DNA of 64,000 nucleotides from CBDCFV01 sp963664625 (GTDB taxonomy: Bacteria; Chloroflexota; Dehalococcoidia; Lucifugimonadales; UBA3495). The stretch covers positions 868,001 to 932,000 of the forward strand of contig OY761541.1 in NCBI GenBank assembly GCA_963664625.1, written 5' to 3'. The notes under the pieces are model-generated. The model was not told where the DNA came from. It ran no database searches and saw only the letters and a program-made list of their open reading frames with translations. Both the position numbers and the translations under genes were made by a program. Below are positions 44,590-53,361 of this stretch, in pieces. Each line of letters opens with the position of its first letter. The first letter of the stretch is position 1.

Positions 44590-45561
44590 ATGATGAATGG
44601 CCGGTTGATTGGATTCCGGGTAGCTGCTTTGTCGATGGTGCTGATGCTGGTGTGTGGAAGCGCCGTTGCTTCTATGAACAGCAGTGCCTTCGACGCATCG
44701 GAAAACGTCGCTCTGGTCCCGCGTGCTGTGTTCTTAGGGGAGGGAGACGGGGAAGAAGGCGCCGGGGATGACGACTTCGATGGCCAGGTAGGCACCGACA
44801 GCGATGCGGCCGATAGCGTTAGCGTCGACACGCCGCCCCCTACAGATAACGACGGCACCGATTCCGACGGCGTCGACACCACCGGGCAACTCACCAGCAA
44901 CGACGGCACCGATTCCGACGGCGTCGACACCACCGGGCAACTCACCAGCAACGACGGCACCGATTCCGACGGCGTCGACACCACCGGGCAACTCACCAGC
45001 AACGACGGTACGGACTCGGACGGGATAGACACCACCGGTCAACTCACCAGCAACGACGGTACGGACTCGGACGGGATAGACACCACCGGTCAACTGACCA
45101 GCAACGACGGTACAGACTCGGACGGGATAGACACCACCGGTCAACTGACCAGCAACGACGGTACGGACTCGGACGGGATAGACACCACCGGTCAACTGAC
45201 CAGCAACGACGGTACAGACTCGGACGGGATAGACACCACCGGTCAACTGACCAGCAACGACGGTACGGACTCGGACGGGATAGACACCACCGGTCAACTG
45301 ACCAGCAACGACGGTACAGACTCGGACGGGATAGACACCACCGGGCAACTGACCTCCAATGACGGCATCGATACCACGGATGGTGACGGAATCGACACGC
45401 CGGATACGGGGAGCGCCATTGGGAACAGATATGACGCCGACAAGAACGAGGTCATAGACAGGAATGAGGCAATAAATGCCGTTATCGATTACATCAACGG
45501 CATCATCACCAAAGATGAAGCTATAGAGGTGATATTGCTTTATTTCTCATCATCGAGGTGA
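44590..45561 (+). CDS. Secreted acidic repeat protein with C-terminal EF-hand module
   Basis: About 323 residues. An N-terminal signal segment (LIGFRVAALSMVLMLVCGSAV) is followed by an acidic stretch, then ten 17-residue repeats of NDGTDSDG(V/I)DTTGQLTS. The C-terminus (RYDADKNEVIDRNEAINAVI, then KDEAIEVILLYF) is an EF-hand/dockerin-like module like those at 2882 and 8074, with Glu replacing the usual Gly of the loop. Asp/Asn/Gly-rich repeats suggest calcium binding at the cell surface. A GTG at 44581 is an alternative start. The next gene overlaps by 4 bp. Confidence 0.75.
   Translation: MMNGRLIGFRVAALSMVLMLVCGSAVASMNSSAFDASENVALVPRAVFLGEGDGEEGAGDDDFDGQVGTDSDAADSVSVDTPPPTDNDGTDSDGVDTTGQLTSNDGTDSDGVDTTGQLTSNDGTDSDGVDTTGQLTSNDGTDSDGIDTTGQLTSNDGTDSDGIDTTGQLTSNDGTDSDGIDTTGQLTSNDGTDSDGIDTTGQLTSNDGTDSDGIDTTGQLTSNDGTDSDGIDTTGQLTSNDGTDSDGIDTTGQLTSNDGIDTTDGDGIDTPDTGSAIGNRYDADKNEVIDRNEAINAVIDYINGIITKDEAIEVILLYFSSSR
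44848..45357 (+). repeat. 51-bp tandem repeat array, ten units
   Basis: Ten in-frame 51-bp units inside the acidic repeat protein. Units 1-3 (GATTCCGACGGCGTC) differ from 4-10 (GACTCGGACGGGATA). In units 5-10 a synonymous base alternates, GGTACGGAC then GGTACAGAC, so the later part has a 102-bp higher-order period. Confidence 0.95.
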
Positions 45562-46796
45562 CCAGTCCCTTGCTGACGACCGCAGTTTCGCTCCCGCAGG
45601 TGTCTTTCCCTGAAGACCCATGCTTGGAAGAATTGCCCAAGCTCTTCGATCCTGAGTGGGTATGGCGGTCGTATTGTCAGCGGTTTGGAGTGCCGGAGTC
45701 CGATCCCTACCGAATTCGCATCCGGCAGTTCAGCCACAACCCGCGCAGGACGGCCGCCATATCCTATGAAATAGGATGGGGACCTGAAGAATATATCGCT
45801 CCACAAATCTTTGTGGTCAAGATGGAGCGTGACAAGCCAACGGAGCTATTTCGGTATCCCGAGGACCCTCATCTGCCCGGACTGAAGGAAGCGGCCGACC
45901 CGGAAGGCGCCTTCAGGCTGATGAACAGGCACGTCCTGGCGATTCCGGCGCGCCGTGCCGTGTTCGCTGGGTTGGTACGCTACAGGCCCGGTTCCCGGGC
46001 TGTATTGCATCACAGGGTGGGTAGAGTCGGATTCTATGCCCGGGTCATGCGGCCGGCCGCGGTCGCTCCATTGCTCACGGCCCGCGAACTGATGGGCCTG
46101 GCCGGTTTTGTCGTGCCGCGTCTGGCCGGATGTTGGGCCGATGGCGGAGTCGTGTGGATGTCGGAGATACCCGGAGAGAACCTGCGCCGGCGGATTCGCC
46201 AAGGTTATATGCCTGATCCCGAAGTTCTTCTCAGCGGACTGGAGACTCTCTGGAATTCGCCGGACAAGACACAGGGAAGCCGCCCATTCAACCTGCCGGG
46301 GGCGTATAACCGGGCCAAGCGCAACTTCAGACAAAACCTGCCGGGTGAAGGACCTGCTCTGCGCCTGCTTAACGACACTACCGGAACACTGGACGAATTC
46401 ATCCGGTCCTGGAAACCCACCTGTATGGCCCATAACGATCTCTATGATGACCAGATGTTTGTCTTGAACGACGGTAGAATAGCACTGGTGGACTTTGAAG
46501 AAGCGGGGCCAGGCGACCCGATGCTGGACGTGGGCAACTTTCTTGCCCACCTGCGCTGGGCGTCGTGTTTTGGCAGCAAGAGAGAAAACGATGCAAGCGG
46601 CGCCTACTATCCGGTGTTCCGGCAAGCGGCGCTTGACCGTTTTCGCTGGAGCGAAAGAGACTTTGCCTTCCGGGAAGCCGTTTGCCTGTTCAGAATATGT
46701 ACAAATACTATCCGCCGTCCGCAAGAAGACTGGCTCGACGTGTTGGAGAGGGGTCTGTTCCTGGTAAGCGAGACCTTACGGCCCAATTTCCCTTAG
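45558..46796 (+). CDS. Aminoglycoside-phosphotransferase-fold kinase-like protein
   Basis: A 412-residue protein; GTG start overlapping the repeat-protein stop (GTGA). The C-terminal lobe has the catalytic loop CMAHNDLYDDQMFVLNDGRI and metal loop ALVDFEEAGPGDPMLDVGNF, as in APH/choline-kinase-like enzymes. The N-terminal lobe is divergent. It may phosphorylate a small molecule or sugar. Overlap with the secreted repeat-protein gene suggests co-expression. Confidence 0.75.
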   Translation: MTSPLLTTAVSLPQVSFPEDPCLEELPKLFDPEWVWRSYCQRFGVPESDPYRIRIRQFSHNPRRTAAISYEIGWGPEEYIAPQIFVVKMERDKPTELFRYPEDPHLPGLKEAADPEGAFRLMNRHVLAIPARRAVFAGLVRYRPGSRAVLHHRVGRVGFYARVMRPAAVAPLLTARELMGLAGFVVPRLAGCWADGGVVWMSEIPGENLRRRIRQGYMPDPEVLLSGLETLWNSPDKTQGSRPFNLPGAYNRAKRNFRQNLPGEGPALRLLNDTTGTLDEFIRSWKPTCMAHNDLYDDQMFVLNDGRIALVDFEEAGPGDPMLDVGNFLAHLRWASCFGSKRENDASGAYYPVFRQAALDRFRWSERDFAFREAVCLFRICTNTIRRPQEDWLDVLERGLFLVSETLRPNFP

Positions 46797-47455
46797 CCTC
46801 CGTTGGCCTTCACCAGCAAGTCGGCGAGAAGCATGTCAGACAGAGCGTTGAGACGCACGTCGGCGCGGCCCAGGGGCAGGTCCTTGGTCATTGGGTTGGG
46901 GACAACGACACAGAACGCCCCGGCATCCTTGGCCGCGGCGACGCCGTTGGCCGAGTCCTCGATGACCAAGGTGTTGCCGGGTACGGTCCCCAGGGTTGAT
47001 GCAGTCAGCAGGTAAAGCTCCGGGTCGGGCTTCACCATTACCACGTCGTCGGAGCATATTACCGAGTCGAAGTGCTGCCTGAGTCCACGGCTTTCCAAGT
47101 GACCGTCCACCCATGCGTGGCTGGAACTCGAGGCCACTGCGAGCTTCAACCCCAGCCGCTGGGCCTCGTCGATATATTCCACCACTCCGGGCAACAGAGG
47201 GTTGGACTCGATGGCCGCCAAGTAGCGGCGTCTCCTCTCTCTCATCAGGGAGTCACGGTCGAATTCCCGGCCCGTCAGTTCCTCCAACAGGCCGCACACG
47301 TCCATGCGCCGGCTGCTGCCGCCAATGAACCCGGTCCACCAAGTGCGTTGCAACTCGACACCGTAGTCTTGGAAGACTTCCTGCCATGTGTCGAAGTCCG
47401 GGGTCTCGGTATCGATGATGACCCCGTCAAAGTCGAATATCAGCGTATCAATCAC
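46793..47455 (-). CDS. HAD-family phosphatase / beta-phosphoglucomutase-like
   Basis: A 220-residue HAD protein; GTG start at 47455. It begins TLIFDFDGVIIDTETPDF with the DxD nucleophile motif, has AVASSSSHAW (Ser motif), MVKPDPELYL (Lys) and VIEDSANGVAAAKDAG (acidic pair), and a helical cap typical of beta-phosphoglucomutase relatives. Its end overlaps the convergent kinase-like gene by 4 bp. Confidence 0.92.
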   Translation of the reverse strand: MIDTLIFDFDGVIIDTETPDFDTWQEVFQDYGVELQRTWWTGFIGGSSRRMDVCGLLEELTGREFDRDSLMRERRRRYLAAIESNPLLPGVVEYIDEAQRLGLKLAVASSSSHAWVDGHLESRGLRQHFDSVICSDDVVMVKPDPELYLLTASTLGTVPGNTLVIEDSANGVAAAKDAGAFCVVVPNPMTKDLPLGRADVRLNALSDMLLADLLVKANGG

Positions 47456-47492
47456 TGGTCATTTTACCGGGCGGACTTAATGTGGACGCTGG

Positions 47493-47650
47493 CTAGGCTG
47501 TGTTGACATTTCCCGTCATTCCCGCGAAAGCGGGAATCCAGTCGGTTTGAGTGTATCTAACTTCGGGTCGGTTACTCTTATTTGGACCACTGGATTCCGG
47601 CTCAAGGCCGGAATGACGGTATGGTTTTTCAAAATGTCAACACAGTCTAA
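47493..47650. repeat. MITE-like element, copy 2
   Basis: A 158-bp element nearly identical to 2669-2827: left end CTAGGCTGTGTTGACATTT and inverted right end. The interior (GTATCTAACTTCGGGTCGG, then TTTGGACCACTGGATTCC) matches the first copy. Inserted between the HAD gene and the SDR gene. Confidence 0.9.
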
Positions 47651-47657
47651 TATAGTA

Positions 47658-48521
47658 CTACGGGCGTTCATTGATATAGGCGGATGGCGCCGTAAGTCGT
47701 TCACTCAATTCCCAAAGGTCTGAGGCCAGCCCCGCATCGTAGCTCAGAGCAGAAGAAGATACGGCGCGGCAGTCCACAAAAAATTTGCCCGTGGTTTCCT
47801 CGACTTCGGGCGAGGAGGCCAAGTAATTCAACGTCTCCGCCCCCTTTACCGCATCGACGCCGCGGACGCCGATAAAGAAGTTGACCACGCGGCCCAGAAG
47901 GCCGTTGTTCCGCGCAATGCCGGTGCGGACCAGCCCTGGATGCAGCGCGTTAACCGTTACGCCCGAACCTTCCAGCCGTCGCGCCAGTTCGTAGGTGAAC
48001 AGGATGTTGCAGAGCTTTGAGCGTCCGTATGCCCGGTAACCGCGATTGCTTCCAGGTTTCGGCAGGTCCTCCAGCCGGAACTTGCCAGCCGACCAGTGAG
48101 AACTGGACGAGACGTTGACGATCCGGGCCGGCGTAGATTCTTTCAGCAGGTCCAGCAGGAGTGTGGTCAACAGGAAATAGCCCAAGTGATTCAGGGCGAA
48201 AGTGATTTCGATGCCATCCACGCTGCGGCGGTTGGAAAGAAATATGGCCCCGGCATTGTTCACCAGAACGTCCAGCCGCGATATTTGTTGCTTCACTTGG
48301 TGTGCCAGCCTGCGCACATCACTCTGAGACGACAGGTCGGCCAGCATGTAATGGACTTCGTGGTTGCCCGTCTCCTTGATGATGCGCTCCACTGCGGCGG
48401 CGGTTTTGCTGTCGTTCCGGCCAACGATCACCACAGCGGCGCCCATGCGGGCCATTTCCCGCGCGGCCGCATAGCCGATGCCGTCGCTGCCGCCGGTTAT
48501 GAGACAAGTCTTCCCTTCCAT
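47658..48521 (-). CDS. SDR-family (retinol-dehydrogenase-like) oxidoreductase
   Basis: A 287-residue SDR. Cofactor loop ITGGSDGIG, LVNNAG, Ser in VNVSSSSH and YGRSK are all present, with HPGLVRTGIA after it; this resembles the retinol dehydrogenase-like subgroup. Its ATG lies 12 bp past the stop of the upstream small gene, in frame, which suggests coupling. Confidence 0.92.
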   Translation of the reverse strand: MEGKTCLITGGSDGIGYAAAREMARMGAAVVIVGRNDSKTAAAVERIIKETGNHEVHYMLADLSSQSDVRRLAHQVKQQISRLDVLVNNAGAIFLSNRRSVDGIEITFALNHLGYFLLTTLLLDLLKESTPARIVNVSSSSHWSAGKFRLEDLPKPGSNRGYRAYGRSKLCNILFTYELARRLEGSGVTVNALHPGLVRTGIARNNGLLGRVVNFFIGVRGVDAVKGAETLNYLASSPEVEETTGKFFVDCRAVSSSALSYDAGLASDLWELSERLTAPSAYINERP

Positions 48522-48533
48522 GATAAGGGCGGA

Positions 48534-48896
48534 TCAGCGGACGTGGCGAGGCTGCGCTGTGAGCGCGTCGCGCTTGATTATTTCCTGCTCCAGCCGGATG
48601 CCGATCTCGTCCCACTGCTCCGCGAGGTCCGTGATGGGTTCGTCCTGCTCCCCGGACTCATCCAGACCCCGGCGGAGCACACGGCGTTCGCCGGAGCTCT
48701 TCAGCATGATCTCGCCCACATCCCGGTGGATTTCCCTGAAGCTGTCATACTTCAGCACCCGCCCGTCCTTGAAAGCCAAGGTCCAGTCCCGCACATTCAA
48801 CGTAGCCCAGACGTGGAAGTTGACCGGGACTTGCTGCCCGTCCTCCACGTAGCCGAAGTTGTCGGACGCGTCGTGCTTGATGATATGGACCCGCAT
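48534..48896 (-). CDS. Hypothetical protein
   Basis: A 120-residue protein starting MRVHIIKHDASDNFGYVEDG. It has VNFHVWATLNVRDWTLAFKD and a charged helical C-terminus. No motif recognised. It lies between the DUF1932 dehydrogenase and the SDR on the same strand, with gaps of about 10 bp each, so probably one operon. Confidence 0.7.
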   Translation of the reverse strand: MRVHIIKHDASDNFGYVEDGQQVPVNFHVWATLNVRDWTLAFKDGRVLKYDSFREIHRDVGEIMLKSSGERRVLRRGLDESGEQDEPITDLAEQWDEIGIRLEQEIIKRDALTAQPRHVR

Positions 48897-48906
48897 TGAC
48901 TTTCTC

Positions 48907-49809
48907 TTAATTTACGTCGCCACCCTCGTGAGGCGGCACATACCGGGCCAGTTGACGGATGGTCTCGGTGAAAGTGCGGTCACGGTCCCGCGACTCAGGA
49001 AATTCTTCACCCAAGGGAGTGCTGCCGATGAACCGGTACATTTCCGCGACACCCTCGAACAGGTTGGGAGTCATACCCAAGTGGGCGAAGGTGTCGCGGA
49101 TCTCCTCCATTTCACTGACCCAGCGACGCGAGCGGGCCGGGACGGTAGGCAAGGTACGTTCCATCCGCTGCAGGACCGCCTGCTGGCCAGACTGGAACTC
49201 CGCAAGCAGAGGCTCGGTCAGGCCCATCAACTCGGCTGCCATCAGCAACTCGCTGTACAATGCCCAAGAGCCCTTGGTCATGGCGGCGTAGCACATCTTT
49301 ATCCCCGATGCCTGTCCCACTGCGCCATCCAGCTTCAGCACCGTCAGTCCGAAGTCGTTCAGTTGTTCGAATCCGGAAGCCTGCTCGCCGGACACGTAGA
49401 AATGGGGACTGTAACCCGGCCGCGGCGGCCCGCCGATGATCGACACGTCTACGAACCTACCGCCCGCGCCGGTGATGATCGGCTCCAACTCCCGCACCAG
49501 TTGGGGAGAAATGGCATTGCACTCCGCAAACAGGGTATCGGCACCCGTCGCCGTCAACGCATTGGCAACCTGCCGGCACAGGCCGGACACCGCCGCCGAC
49601 ACGGTCATGGACATTATGAGGTCTGCCTGTTCGACCAGTTGCTCCATGGTGGGAACGTCACGTATGCCGGCCTTGTCGGCCAAGGCCCGCGTTCGGTCGC
49701 TCCGGCCGGCCAAACAGGTGATCACGTCCAGCTCGTTTTCCCGCAACCGCTGCCCGACGGCGTGGCCCATGTCGCCGGGGCTCAAAATAGCTACAGTGCT
49801 GATTTCCAT
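48907..49809 (-). CDS. NAD(P)-dependent dehydrogenase with DUF1932 C-terminal domain
   Basis: A 300-residue protein of the 6-phosphogluconate/3-hydroxyisobutyrate dehydrogenase superfamily. The N-terminal Rossmann fold reads VAILSPGDMGHAVGQRL with ADLIMSMTVSAAVS; GIKMCYAAMTKGSWALYSEL (~185) supplies the conserved Lys, and the C-terminal helical domain fits DUF1932. Substrate unknown. It leads the small gene and the SDR. Confidence 0.88.
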   Translation of the reverse strand: MEISTVAILSPGDMGHAVGQRLRENELDVITCLAGRSDRTRALADKAGIRDVPTMEQLVEQADLIMSMTVSAAVSGLCRQVANALTATGADTLFAECNAISPQLVRELEPIITGAGGRFVDVSIIGGPPRPGYSPHFYVSGEQASGFEQLNDFGLTVLKLDGAVGQASGIKMCYAAMTKGSWALYSELLMAAELMGLTEPLLAEFQSGQQAVLQRMERTLPTVPARSRRWVSEMEEIRDTFAHLGMTPNLFEGVAEMYRFIGSTPLGEEFPESRDRDRTFTETIRQLARYVPPHEGGDVN

Positions 49810-49819
49810 GCCTTCTGGC

Positions 49820-50692
49820 CTACCCGATATGTTGATATATGAATGACGTCATCAGTTCCAGCGCGTCTTTGGCAACCGGCGTGGCCATATCCCGGAACAG
49901 TCCTTCGCCCTCCCCTTCGAATATCTTCACGTCTATCTGCCCGCCTGCCTTGCGGTACTGCGAAATGAACTCGTTAAGGTCAGGACGTGGATGCGCGTCC
50001 TCGTACTCCCGCGCCATGCAGAGCGTCGGCGGCAGGGCGGTGCGCTCCCCGCGGGCCAGCATACGGGCCGGCGCCGCCTCGGCCATGGCCTCCTCCGTCA
50101 CCCAGTACTCGTCGTGGTTGGCCACCACACGCTCCCTCACTCCGGCGGGTGGTTTTATGTCTTCCCGAAGGCCCTTGGCGTAGAGATAGCGTCCCAATGG
50201 GTCGGCCACCGGCGAGCACAGGACCACGCAGCCCACAGTGCCATCGACTTCCGCTGCTCCGTTCGGGAGCGCCAGCGCCGCATAGCGTGAATCGTGGGGC
50301 CGCATACCCACCAGCATGGCTTGGTGCGCGCCGCTGGAAGTGCCCGTCACGCCAATTTTATCCGGACGGCCGTTCCAAGCTTCAGCCTGGGTCTTGCACC
50401 ACCGTATGCCATAGTGAATGTCGGCCAAGGAAGCCGGGTAAGACGCTACCGGCGGCACTCGAAAGTCCAGCGCGGCCACGATCACGCCGTTCCGGGCCAA
50501 CGCTTCGTTGGCCGCGTCACCGTTCGTACGGTGTCCCCTCACCCATGCGCCGCCGTGAATCTCAACCATCATCGGAAAAGGTCCACTGCCGCGAGGCCTG
50601 AAGAGCCGCGCCAGGAAGGGAGTATCCCCGTGCCGGAGATATTCTACGTCTTCGATATCGACTTCGTAGGTTGTCTGCTTGCTGATAGTCAT
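49820..50692 (-). CDS. Alpha/beta-hydrolase (esterase-like)
   Basis: A 290-residue protein; the ATG at 50692 follows AAGGAG. The oxyanion region MVEIHGGAWVRGH (~42), nucleophile elbow GVTGTSSGAHQAM (~107) and acid/His residues near the C-terminus fit an HSL/BD-FAE-type esterase. It is 10 bp upstream of the DUF1932 gene on the same strand, so probably in that operon. Confidence 0.88.
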   Translation of the reverse strand: MTISKQTTYEVDIEDVEYLRHGDTPFLARLFRPRGSGPFPMMVEIHGGAWVRGHRTNGDAANEALARNGVIVAALDFRVPPVASYPASLADIHYGIRWCKTQAEAWNGRPDKIGVTGTSSGAHQAMLVGMRPHDSRYAALALPNGAAEVDGTVGCVVLCSPVADPLGRYLYAKGLREDIKPPAGVRERVVANHDEYWVTEEAMAEAAPARMLARGERTALPPTLCMAREYEDAHPRPDLNEFISQYRKAGGQIDVKIFEGEGEGLFRDMATPVAKDALELMTSFIYQHIG

Positions 50693-50789
50693 GCAAACTC
50701 CTTTTATTGATTGGCCCTCGGGCCGATGTGGGACTAGATTAAATCCCTGGTGTATTTCAGTCAATGAGCGCACCGACGCAGCGAGTTCC

Positions 50790-52067
50790 ATGAAAGTTCT
50801 CCACCGGAGAATCTATTACGGGTGGTGGGTGGCGGCGGTGGCTTCCGGCATGGAGTTCGCCAACGCCGCCACCGCCATTGGCGTCCTCACCGTATTTGTC
50901 GTGCCCATGAGCCAGGAATTCGGCTGGAACCGCACCGAGATCGCCGGCGCCACCAGTCTGGGCGCGGTACTGGGCGCGGCCCTGGCTCCTGCAAGCGGGC
51001 GGTTGGTAGACATCTTCGGCGCCCGGCTGATCCTGGTTGCCGGCGGTTCGGTGGTGGTGCTGGGCTGCCTGTACTTGTCGACCGCACATACCCTTATGGG
51101 TTTCTACGTTGCTTTCACCATGATCAGAATCGCCGATCAAGGGCTGATCAAGATCGGGGCGTCGGTTACCGCCGGCAAATGGTTTCTCAAGTATCGGGGC
51201 AGGGCGGTGGGACTGGTGTTCTTCGGCGGCTCGGCCGGAATCATCGTAATGGCCCCGGTGGTCCAAGCGATCATCGGCTATTGGGACTGGCGGGTCGCTT
51301 GGGTCGTCTTGGCCGGAGTGATGGGTTGCGTCGGGGTAATCCCTTGCGCATTCATCGTTCGCAGACAGCCGGAGGATATCGGCCTCGTCGTTGACGGCAT
51401 CTCCGGCCAAGAACAAGCTCAGCACACCGATGACGAACAGGAACTCCAGAGAGATGAACAACAGTTTCCACTGTCCCTGGTGCTCAGAACTCCGGCCTTC
51501 TGGTTGATCCTGGCGGCTTTGTTCCTGAGCAGCACCACAACCGCAGGAATCGGGCTGCACCTGGTCCCCCACCTGACCCATCAAGGCCTGACACCCGCGG
51601 CGGCAGTCAGTGCGGTGAGCGTCATGTCCATCTCCGGGGCGGTCTCGGCGCTGGTGTCCGGTGTCGTGGCAGAGAGAGCATCCGCCAAGCTGATGCTGGT
51701 CTCCCTGAATCTCCTCGGCGCGGTGAGCATGTGGGTGCTGACCTTGGCCGACACCTTGCCGGAGGCGTACCTGTTCGCCGTGATCCAGGGACTGGTGGGC
51801 AGTGGCGTAAACACCCTGGCCCCGATAATGTGGGCCAACTACTACGGGAGGAAGACGCTGGGGAGCATATTCGGGATCAGCCGGTCAGCGCAGGTGGTGG
51901 GCTTCGCCGTAGGGCCGTTGGCTTCCGCGGCGGTTTTCGACCGCACCGGGACTTACCGGGCAGCCTTCCTGTCCCTGATAATCGTTGCGTTAGCGGCGTC
52001 GCTCCTCATGGCGACCGCCAAGCGCCCCTCAAAACTATTCACAATGCCTGAGCGAGGTCCTCGATGA
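50790..52067 (+). CDS. MFS transporter (OFA/monocarboxylate-like)
   Basis: A 425-residue protein with about twelve membrane helices, starting near YYGWWVAAVASGMEFANAAT. Loop motifs GRLVDIFGARLILVAGG and KYRGRAVGLVFFGGSAG are typical of the OFA/MCT branch. In TM7 it reads FLSSTTTAGIGLHLVPHLTH; the second Ser aligns with the TGA codon of the MFS gene at 57402. Substrate likely an organic acid. Its end overlaps the convergent PLP gene by 29 bp. Confidence 0.9.
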   Translation: MKVLHRRIYYGWWVAAVASGMEFANAATAIGVLTVFVVPMSQEFGWNRTEIAGATSLGAVLGAALAPASGRLVDIFGARLILVAGGSVVVLGCLYLSTAHTLMGFYVAFTMIRIADQGLIKIGASVTAGKWFLKYRGRAVGLVFFGGSAGIIVMAPVVQAIIGYWDWRVAWVVLAGVMGCVGVIPCAFIVRRQPEDIGLVVDGISGQEQAQHTDDEQELQRDEQQFPLSLVLRTPAFWLILAALFLSSTTTAGIGLHLVPHLTHQGLTPAAAVSAVSVMSISGAVSALVSGVVAERASAKLMLVSLNLLGAVSMWVLTLADTLPEAYLFAVIQGLVGSGVNTLAPIMWANYYGRKTLGSIFGISRSAQVVGFAVGPLASAAVFDRTGTYRAAFLSLIIVALAASLLMATAKRPSKLFTMPERGPR

Positions 52068-53154
52068 GGTCGTCAACGCTTTCCAGCCCAACAGACACTC
52101 GAAGCAGGTTGTTCGGGGTCTCGCTGTTCGGGCCTTCGATGGAGGCGCGATGCTCGATCAGGCTCTGAGTGCCGCCAAGACTCGTTGCCCGGACGAAAAG
52201 TTTGACCCGGCCGGCAACCTGAAACGCGGCCTCTTTACCTCCCTTCACTTGAAACGACAGCATACCTCCGAATCCCGACATCTGGCTTGTCGCAATTGCA
52301 TGTCCGGGATGGTCGGGCAAGCCCGGGTAGTGTACCGCCTCCACTTGCGGATGTTCCTTCAGGAAACTGGCGACCCTGAAAGCGTTCTCGCTGTGCGCCC
52401 GCATCCTGACGTGCAAAGTCCTTATCCCCCTGAGCACCAGCCAGCAGTCAAAAGGAGAAGGGACTGCGCCGCACAGGCTTTGAATCAACCTGATCCTCTG
52501 GAAGAAATCGGAGTCTTCCTTGCTGACGATTACTCCTCCCAGCACATCCTCATGCCCTCCAAGGTATTTGGTGGTCGAGTGCATCACAAGATCGGCGCCC
52601 AAAGCAAGCGGTTGCTGCAACACGGGACTTGCCCAAGTGTTGTCACATACACAGAGCGCCCCGGCATCGTGCGCAATACGGGCAACCTGGGCCAGGTCGG
52701 TGATCTTCAGGACGGGATTGGAAGGTGTCTCGGTCCAGATAACCCGGGTATTGGGCAAAACCGCCTCACTGACTTGTTCCGGGTCGGTCATATCCACCGA
52801 GGTAACCTTCAACCCCCAACCGGAGAACACCTCGTACAACAGGCGGGAAGTACCGTGATAGCAATCGCTGGGGAGTATGACATGGTCACCCGTTGACAAC
52901 GCTTGGAACAAGGAGGACGTGGCCGCCATACCGGACGAAAATGCCGCCGCGGTTGCTCCCCCTTCCAGGAGGCTCATGCATTCTTCCAGGTTCTGGCGGT
53001 TGGGGTTGTTGTCGCGCGAATAAACGTAGCCGCGGGAATACTGGCCGTCGGCATCCCTTTCAAACGTTGTTGACAAGTATATAGGGGGAGCCACTGCCCC
53101 GGTCGCAGGATCGATCTTGTGACCGGCCTGGGCTGCTATGGTATCGATTTTCAA
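52039..53154 (-). CDS. Cys/Met metabolism PLP-dependent enzyme (cystathionine synthase/lyase family)
   Basis: A 371-residue fold-type I enzyme. A TTG at 53154 with GAGG upstream is preferred over an earlier Met at 53181. YSRDNNPNRQNLEECMSLLE (phosphate region), CDNTWASPVLQQPLALGADL and the PLP Lys in HSTTKYLGGHEDVLGGVI are intact. Cystathionine gamma-synthase, gamma-lyase or methionine gamma-lyase cannot be told apart here. Confidence 0.92.
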   Translation of the reverse strand: MKIDTIAAQAGHKIDPATGAVAPPIYLSTTFERDADGQYSRGYVYSRDNNPNRQNLEECMSLLEGGATAAAFSSGMAATSSLFQALSTGDHVILPSDCYHGTSRLLYEVFSGWGLKVTSVDMTDPEQVSEAVLPNTRVIWTETPSNPVLKITDLAQVARIAHDAGALCVCDNTWASPVLQQPLALGADLVMHSTTKYLGGHEDVLGGVIVSKEDSDFFQRIRLIQSLCGAVPSPFDCWLVLRGIRTLHVRMRAHSENAFRVASFLKEHPQVEAVHYPGLPDHPGHAIATSQMSGFGGMLSFQVKGGKEAAFQVAGRVKLFVRATSLGGTQSLIEHRASIEGPNSETPNNLLRVSVGLESVDDLIEDLAQAL

Positions 53155-53361
53155 ATTCCTGCCTCTTTCAGTCCCCAACAAGGTTCTCTATTCGGAAACC
53201 GGCAGAAACGGCAAATCAAGCCGTCCATGTTGCTGTCCTCCGTTACAGGTCCGCCGCATTCAGGCGTAGGGCTTTTTCATTTTCCGTTCGACCAACTGAG
53301 TCCGTTCGTGGTGAGCTTGTCGAACTATGAACGGGAATCCGAAGAATAAAAAGGCCCTGAT

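Noticed and set aside
48522..48536. In-frame TGA between the small hypothetical gene and the SDR, as a fifth Sec codon
   Set aside because: The SDR begins with its own normal N-terminus four codons later and the upstream protein is complete; this is ordinary stop-then-start spacing.
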